Assembly (NCBI GenBank): GCA_021738045.1 | Contig: JAIPCU010000010.1 | Coordinates: forward strand, 1-38,882 | Reading direction: 5' to 3' | Source: Candidatus Methylopumilus sp. | GTDB lineage: Bacteria; Pseudomonadota; Gammaproteobacteria; Burkholderiales; Burkholderiaceae_B | Length of the DNA stretch: 38,882 nucleotides | In this document: in pieces, positions 34,340 to 38,882 of the stretch | Numbering within the stretch: the stretch's first letter is position 1 | Layout: every line of letters begins with the position of its first letter | Made by a program: the position numbers and the translations under genes | The notes under the pieces: model-generated | Told to the model about the DNA's origin: nothing | Database searches by the model: none | What the model saw: only the letters and a program-made list of their open reading frames with translations

Positions 34340-35889
34340 ACCCGCTCAGCTTTTTACTGCCGCAGTCGTTTCGCTCTAGGCTGGTGCTGTTAGTGCTGGC
34401 GACGGTGCTGGCCGGTCAGGCCGCTACCCTGTATTTAGTGTCGATTTACCAACGCGATCACGCTCAAACCGTGGCGTTAGATTTACTGGCCACCACCATC
34501 CGTACCTTGCAGTACTCGATGGAGCACGTGCCCCCACCTGAGCGGGCGGAGTTCGTCCATCAGGCCTCTCAAGGGCATTGGCGGATGTGGTCTAAACCCT
34601 TGCCCAACGACGCACGACTTCAACGCAGAGCCGCCAGAAACGAACAAGCGGCGACGCGCATGCCTCAACCAAGGGATGGGCAAGCCCCGCGCGCGCAGCC
34701 AACTCATCCTCGACCCGCAGAGCGGTCTTCACCTCCTGCTCCACCTGCAGCAACAGGGTCCTCCACCGCACTTACATCACCCGAGCATCCCGCAGCACTC
34801 GCTCCGGTAAAACCCGGCCCACGCGAACAGTTTGCCTCAGACGATGTCAGGCGTGGGCTTGCGCGGTTGATTGGACGTTTAAACAATCGTTTAAGCGGAG
34901 ATAGCCGTGTGGCTCTGTCGCGCGGGCCTATTCCAGAAATTTATATTTCGCTCACGCGACCGAACGAAACCGAGTCACCTCGCCATCGTGAGTGGCTGGT
35001 CATTCCACTTGATCGGATTGATCCCCCTTTAGCCACTTCGCTCATCATCTGGTGGCTCAGCGGGCTTGCCTTGTTGCTGCTGCTCGCAGCGTGGTTTTCA
35101 TGGCATATCACGCGGTCGATTACGCGCTTGGTCGATGCGACCGATCGCCTGGCTGCCGGAAAGCCGGCGCGCGTTGAACCTGCGGGCCCAGCCGAAATCA
35201 AACGCTTGGGCGAACGCTTTAACGCCATGCTCGAGGCCTTGAGCCAATCAGAAGCGACTCGTCGCACCTTGCTGGCAGGATTGCCTCACGACCTGAAAGC
35301 CCCGCTCGCGCGCATGTGGTTACGCATTGAAATGAGCGACGATACGTCGCTCAAAGACGGGATGCGCAAAGACTTGCAGGACATGCAGCAAATGGTAGAT
35401 CAGTTTATTCAGTACCTGCGAGGCTCTGATCCGGCGACTTATCATTTTGCAAGATTTGCGCTGAATGACTGGGCGAGTGAACGCGTCGCCAACTGGAGCG
35501 GTACACTCAATGAGGTCATCTTGGTGGGCGCACCCACGTCTCTGATGGTTAGCGCTGATGGCGCGGCGCTTTCGCGTCTGCTTGATAATTTAATCAGCAA
35601 TGCCCTGCATCATGGTGCGCCACCCGTAGAGGTCTCATTGAGCTCTGTTGACACTTGGGCGGTGCTTACCGTCACAGATCACGGCCTGGGGATCCCACCC
35701 GAGCGGCGCGCCGAGGCGTTCAAGCCGTTTGTACGACTCGACGAGGCGCGCACGCGAACGGGGAATGTGGGCTTAGGCTTGGCACTGGCCGAGGCTATCG
35801 CGGCGGCGCATGGCGGTACGCTCACGCTCGATCAGGCTGCTGATCATGGCGGACTCAAGGTCGAGCTTCGCTTGCCACTAGCCGTTTAG
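34336..35889 (+). CDS. envZ: EnvZ-like sensor histidine kinase with a Pro/Ala-rich periplasmic segment
   Basis: This 517-residue inner-membrane kinase has a first membrane helix at about 14-37, a periplasmic region, a second helix near 234-257 (IIWWLSGLALLLLLAAW), HAMP, and a HisKA box with H318 in GLPHDLKAPLAR. The ATPase domain carries the N box LLDNLISNALHHG, DHGLGIPPE and GNVGLGLALAEA. Between about residues 88 and 165 the periplasmic part is low-complexity and rich in Pro, Ala and Arg, unlike enteric EnvZ (450 residues). The GTG start overlaps the ompR stop. The last codons are partly repeated 56 bases downstream. Confidence 0.88.
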   Translation: MNPLSFLLPQSFRSRLVLLVLATVLAGQAATLYLVSIYQRDHAQTVALDLLATTIRTLQYSMEHVPPPERAEFVHQASQGHWRMWSKPLPNDARLQRRAARNEQAATRMPQPRDGQAPRAQPTHPRPAERSSPPAPPAATGSSTALTSPEHPAALAPVKPGPREQFASDDVRRGLARLIGRLNNRLSGDSRVALSRGPIPEIYISLTRPNETESPRHREWLVIPLDRIDPPLATSLIIWWLSGLALLLLLAAWFSWHITRSITRLVDATDRLAAGKPARVEPAGPAEIKRLGERFNAMLEALSQSEATRRTLLAGLPHDLKAPLARMWLRIEMSDDTSLKDGMRKDLQDMQQMVDQFIQYLRGSDPATYHFARFALNDWASERVANWSGTLNEVILVGAPTSLMVSADGAALSRLLDNLISNALHHGAPPVEVSLSSVDTWAVLTVTDHGLGIPPERRAEAFKPFVRLDEARTRTGNVGLGLALAEAIAAAHGGTLTLDQAADHGGLKVELRLPLAV

Positions 35890-35945
35890 CTTACCAATCG
35901 AGGATTCGCTATGACTGGCGGTTTGGCTTACCACTAGCGGCTAAG
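35871..35945. repeat. Partial duplication of the envZ 3' end
   Basis: The last codons of envZ (CTTGCCACTAGCCGTTTAG, 35871-35889) recur 56 bases later as CTTACCACTAGCGGCTAAG (35927-35945), 15 of 19 matching. The rest of the 143-base spacer to the cydB-like stop has a perfect 6-bp inverted repeat CGGTTG/CAACCG (35965-35970 and 35992-35997) and no gene, including no cydX-like frame. Confidence 0.45.
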
Positions 35946-36032
35946 TCACGACCGTTCTAGCTCGCGGTTGAACAGCAGACCATAATCGTTGCAACCGTGA
36001 ACTGCGGGGCAAGCGCTCATGCATACCAACCG

Positions 36033-37058
36033 TCACGGCGCGCGACCAAACAGCCCCCGGTACGTCATTAGATTAAAAATCACCATGATCGGCAAAGCCA
36101 CAACCGTTGCAGCCAACACAAGTTGCAACGAACCTTGAGCGGCAGCAGCATCCCACAACGTCAGGTGATCAAGAATCACAAATGGAAACATACTGTAGGT
36201 CAAGCCGCTGAGCATGGCGCAAAATAAAATCAAACACAAGGCAAAGGGCAACCATACTAAGTGTCGGTAGCGCGGTTGCACCACTCGACTCAAGCTCATG
36301 TCGATGCCTACAAAGCATGCCAACATCAGCAACCAAACGGGGGCCGCCATGACAAGATTAGTGGCGCTACTCCATTTATAAAAAATAGCGGGGTTTGCCA
36401 AACCCAAGGCGATCGAGACCGCAACCATGCCCGCGGCGGTCCAACGAATCGCATGACGGGCCCAATGCGAAGCAAACAACTGCAAGTCATCTTGCAAGCG
36501 CATCACCAACCAACAGGCACCTAGCAAGCCATAGCCGGCCACCGCACACAGCGCAATGAAAGCCGTAAACCAGCCAGCTGGAGCGTCTTCTTTAGCACCT
36601 AATACAAGCTGAGAGATTAACGCGCCATGACCCAGCGCAGTTAACACCGAGCCAAGCCAAAACAAAGCGATCCAACGGCCACGCTTGTCGCTTGCTGCCC
36701 GAATGCGAAACTCAAACGACACACTACGCAGCATGACACCAATCATGGTCAACGACATGGGCACATACAACGCCCCCAACACCTCACCCCAGGCGAGCGG
36801 AAACGCAGTCAACAACAACCCAAGCGCCAATAACATCCAAAACCCATTTGCATCGCGCAAGGGGCTTAAGGCAACCATCAACTGCGAGCGGGTTTGTTTG
36901 GGTGCCAGAAGCACCAATACCCCCACGCCAATATCGAAACCGTCAAATAAAGCTGCACCAACAATTAAAACAAAGAGCAGCGCCATCATGAGCAAAGGCA
37001 TCCAAAACGCCGGATTCCCAACGTTTAACCCCAACGAAGCCGCCAATGCATCAATCAT
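36033..37058 (-). CDS. cydB: Cytochrome bd-type oxidase subunit II-like protein
   Basis: This 341-residue protein has about eight hydrophobic segments and the CydB pattern: ALFDGFDIGVGVL with D39 and D42, RSVSFEFR, and the C-terminal SGLTYSMFPFVILDHLTLWDAAA. In the second conserved block the usual WDGN is RDAN (R68-N71), so the tryptophan is lost. The ATG at 37058 overlaps the cydA-like stop as ATGA. A longer frame upstream of it lies out of frame over the cydA-like 3' end and is not real. It would pair with the divergent subunit I described next. Confidence 0.88.
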   Translation of the reverse strand: MIDALAASLGLNVGNPAFWMPLLMMALLFVLIVGAALFDGFDIGVGVLVLLAPKQTRSQLMVALSPLRDANGFWMLLALGLLLTAFPLAWGEVLGALYVPMSLTMIGVMLRSVSFEFRIRAASDKRGRWIALFWLGSVLTALGHGALISQLVLGAKEDAPAGWFTAFIALCAVAGYGLLGACWLVMRLQDDLQLFASHWARHAIRWTAAGMVAVSIALGLANPAIFYKWSSATNLVMAAPVWLLMLACFVGIDMSLSRVVQPRYRHLVWLPFALCLILFCAMLSGLTYSMFPFVILDHLTLWDAAAAQGSLQLVLAATVVALPIMVIFNLMTYRGLFGRAP

Positions 37059-38395
37059 GGACGCATCCCAGGTTTGCGCACCGGAACCACGCCGAAGCGC
37101 GCCGCATGCCGCAGCATTTGAATAAACCCCGCCAACATCACTGCGTACGCGGCGACGGCCCCCGCCAACACCCAGGCCAGCGTGATCGGTGCCACGGCAG
37201 CCAGCGCATCTTGTTGCAACAACGTGCCCCACACTAGATACGGTGAGCGCCCCAGATCTGAGAGGTTCCAGTTCAACAACCACGCTAACGCGCCTAAGCT
37301 ACCCGACCACACTTGCAGGCGTAACAACCACTTTGGCTGACGTGACGGCTCAAACCCCCGTCTGAGCGCCACCAAAAGCGTCACGACCAGCAACACGGTC
37401 GCGAGGGCGCCTAGTAACAGCGCAGCGCGCAAGAGCCAAAACAAGAGCAAGACAGGCGGCAGCAACTCACCCGCCGCATCCAGCCCGACAACGCTGGCAT
37501 CAGTCTGTTTGCCTAACCAACGCTGGGAATTAAATTCAGAGGCCCAAAACACCTCTGTCGAGCGCAGTTGTAGCTTGGGCACACCCAGCCACACCCAGCT
37601 CGGAGCAGCCGAACTCTGCCAGACGCCCACCTGAGCAGCCGCGACAGCGGGTTGATAGCGCGCCACCATCCTGGCATTGCCATCGAGGGCAGCCCAATAC
37701 AAAACGATCGCACACACAGACACCAACACCCCAGTGCGAAACGACAAGCGCTCACCTTCGTCAGGTGGGCGGCGCAACGCCTGCCAGGCCGTCACACCAA
37801 GCATCAGCAGCCCCGCAAACAAAAATGCACCTGCCACGAAACTCACCGAACGCCACAGCACAAATGGGGTCAGGATGATTTCGTTCCAGCCATACACCTG
37901 ATAACGCCCGTCGATTAAACCTGCGCCAACGGGCGCCTGCGCCCAAGTGTGCAACACGACTGCCCAAAACAGCGTCAACGTCAACCCAAGAGCAACCATC
38001 ATTACGGCAAAAAAATGCGCTTTGGCCGACACGCGACGCTGCCCAAACAGCACCACCCCCATGAACAGCGACTTTGTGACAAAAAAAGTGGTGAGGCCAA
38101 AGGCTAGCAAGGGGCCCGCCACGTTACCGGTGCGTTCAATCAATTCAGGCCACAGCGTGCCAAACTCAACGAGCACCGGCAAGGCTGTCGCCAACGCCAA
38201 AAAAAAGGACAATGCAAAAATCCTCACCCAAAACCGATACGCGGTCGTCCAGCCAGAGTCTGGAGCCTGCCAGGCGCGAAACCGAAACACGCACAGAATC
38301 CAGCCCAGCGCCATGGCGAGCGCAGCAAACAGAACGTGCATGTTCAGACTCAGGGCGAACTGCGCGCGGGCGAGAAAAAGTGCTGAAATTTCCAT
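37055..38395 (-). CDS. cydA: Divergent cytochrome bd oxidase subunit I-like protein lacking several heme and quinol residues
   Basis: This 446-residue polytopic protein aligns along its length with CydA: LARAQFALSLNMHVLF (H20 corresponds to His19 of E. coli), VEFGTLW, VALGLTLTLFW and LGRSPY at 381-386. It differs at most functional positions. There is no histidine between 149 and 430 (the b558 ligand His186 aligns with Ser185), and no methionine between 243 and 420 (Met393 lost). There is no glutamate from 88 to 171 (E99 and E107 align with G100 and K108), and no lysine from 126 to 273, so Q-loop K252/E257 are absent. E445 aligns with D380. The Q loop is short. These residue comparisons use remembered E. 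coli numbering. The start ATG 38395 lies 10 bases after a TACACT box. It may be an oxidase with a non-quinol donor. Confidence 0.85.
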   Translation of the reverse strand: MEISALFLARAQFALSLNMHVLFAALAMALGWILCVFRFRAWQAPDSGWTTAYRFWVRIFALSFFLALATALPVLVEFGTLWPELIERTGNVAGPLLAFGLTTFFVTKSLFMGVVLFGQRRVSAKAHFFAVMMVALGLTLTLFWAVVLHTWAQAPVGAGLIDGRYQVYGWNEIILTPFVLWRSVSFVAGAFLFAGLLMLGVTAWQALRRPPDEGERLSFRTGVLVSVCAIVLYWAALDGNARMVARYQPAVAAAQVGVWQSSAAPSWVWLGVPKLQLRSTEVFWASEFNSQRWLGKQTDASVVGLDAAGELLPPVLLLFWLLRAALLLGALATVLLVVTLLVALRRGFEPSRQPKWLLRLQVWSGSLGALAWLLNWNLSDLGRSPYLVWGTLLQQDALAAVAPITLAWVLAGAVAAYAVMLAGFIQMLRHAARFGVVPVRKPGMRP

Positions 38396-38405
38396 GATTT
38401 GGGCT

Positions 38406-38411
38406 AGTGTA
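38406..38411 (-). promoter_or_regulatory. Candidate -10 box for the cydAB-like pair
   Basis: TACACT (then AGC) on the minus strand ends ten bases before ATG 38395, in the 71-base spacer divergent from glnS. The leader would be only a few bases and no Shine-Dalgarno is visible. Confidence 0.4.
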
Positions 38412-38466
38412 GACCGGTCGTGGCAAAATGATCCTTTCAATATGGCTTTAATACTCAAAATCCTGT

Positions 38467-38882
38467 ATGACCACAGACTCTGTTTCACCGGTAACGACCA
38501 ATTTTTTACGCAATATTATTGAAGCCGACCTAAGCGCCCAGCGCTTTGCGGGCAAACTGTGGGCCGGCCAGCCAGGGCCAGCGTCTGTGCAGGCCACGGG
38601 CTCGCCCGATCCCGCCAACATTCGCACACGGTTTCCGCCCGAGCCCAACGGCTATCTGCATATTGGCCACGCCAAGAGCATCTGCCTGAACTTTGGCTTG
38701 GCGCGCGACTATGGTGGCGTGTGCCATCTGCGTTTTGACGACACCAACCCTGAAAAAGAAGAGCAAGAATACGTCGATGGCATCATTGACGCGGTCAAGT
38801 GGCTAGGCTTTAACTGGCAGTCAAATGGCAGCGAACATCTGTTTTTTGCCAGCGATTATTTTGGTGTGATGTATGACTGCGC
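38467..38882 (+). CDS. glnS: Glutaminyl-tRNA synthetase, N-terminal part (runs off the window)
   Basis: The first 138 codons of a class I aminoacyl-tRNA synthetase are present, starting at ATG 38467 ([18 protein letters not shown]). The class I HIGH signature is seen in [13 protein letters not shown], followed by [17 protein letters not shown], which is diagnostic for GlnRS/GluRS and fits GlnRS best. It charges tRNA-Gln with glutamine. The gene is cut by the end of the window, and the KMSKS region is not visible. It is divergent from the cydAB-like pair. Confidence 0.92.
   Translation, partial: MTTDSVSPVTTNFLRNIIEADLSAQRFAGKLWAGQPGPASVQATGSPDPANIRTRFPPEPNGYLHIGHAKSICLNFGLARDYGGVCHLRFDDTNPEKEEQEYVDGIIDAVKWLGFNWQSNGSEHLFFASDYFGVMYDC

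Noticed and set aside
35890-36032. Possible cydX gene after cydB
   Set aside because: No short frame with a Trp/Leu-rich membrane helix is present on the minus strand.
37059-37283. 75-codon N-terminal extension of the cydB-like frame
   Set aside because: It is out of frame over the cydA-like 3' end, Gly/Arg-rich and unlike CydB. The ATGA overlap at 37055-37058 is the natural start.
1-38882. CRISPR arrays, insertion sequences, prophage, tRNA or rRNA genes
   Set aside because: No regular direct repeats with unique spacers, no transposase or integrase frames, and no cloverleaf or rRNA-like stretches were recognised. The tandem repeats found are short and degenerate.

Overview
The window looks like part of a betaproteobacterial chromosome, most likely Burkholderiales and probably Alcaligenaceae. 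The evidence is the dusB-fis-purH-ruvC-ruvA run, a pepP-ubiH-dusB neighbourhood, a Bug-family (TctC-like) periplasmic binding protein, an NDUFA9-like NAD-binding protein, a small CHCC zinc-finger protein and a slightly GC-rich composition with many divergent and convergent single genes. I see no insertion sequence, prophage, CRISPR array, tRNA or rRNA. The gene density is high and no gene-free stretch exceeds 300 bases.

Region 1 (1-8045) is a catabolic uptake cluster. An AMP-forming acyl-CoA ligase is followed by a complete five-gene branched-chain-amino-acid-type ABC importer (binding protein, two permeases, two ATPases) and a second AMP-forming ligase. The last 22 bases hold the first codons of a divergent gene that may be an acyl-CoA dehydrogenase. 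Together they suggest import and CoA activation of an organic acid. Region 2 (8038-14927) is a set of short units: a CinA-type protein, an EI24 membrane protein, a thioredoxin-fold protein, RhlE helicase, an AzlCD amino-acid exporter, a zinc-finger protein, an NTF2/SnoaL-like protein and a YheT-type hydrolase.

Region 3 (14978-20587) has a BepA-like M48 protease, GalU, a CtaG-type cytochrome oxidase assembly protein, PepP, an unlisted 59-residue membrane protein and a TM2-domain protein. Region 4 (20855-31534) is the housekeeping core: UbiH-family hydroxylase, DusB, Fis, PurH, RuvC and RuvA. Four opposite-strand genes (Bug protein, sugar-nucleotide-type epimerase, NDUFA9-like protein, threonine dehydratase-like enzyme) separate ruvA from ruvB. 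Region 5 (31654-38882) holds RecQ, an OmpR/EnvZ-type two-component pair, a cydAB-like cytochrome bd pair and the start of glnS.

The most interesting item is the CydA-like protein at 37055-38395. It keeps the first-helix histidine and the GRxPY motif, but has no candidate for the b558 heme His/Met ligands, the two conserved helix glutamates or the Q-loop Lys/Glu. This suggests a bd-family oxidase that does not use quinol in the usual way, or does something else. Two other patterns recur. Several genes have a -10-like TANNNT box exactly six bases before the ATG and no Shine-Dalgarno sequence, which is the arrangement of leaderless transcripts. Several spacers also carry decayed short tandem repeats that begin inside the 3' end of the neighbouring gene.
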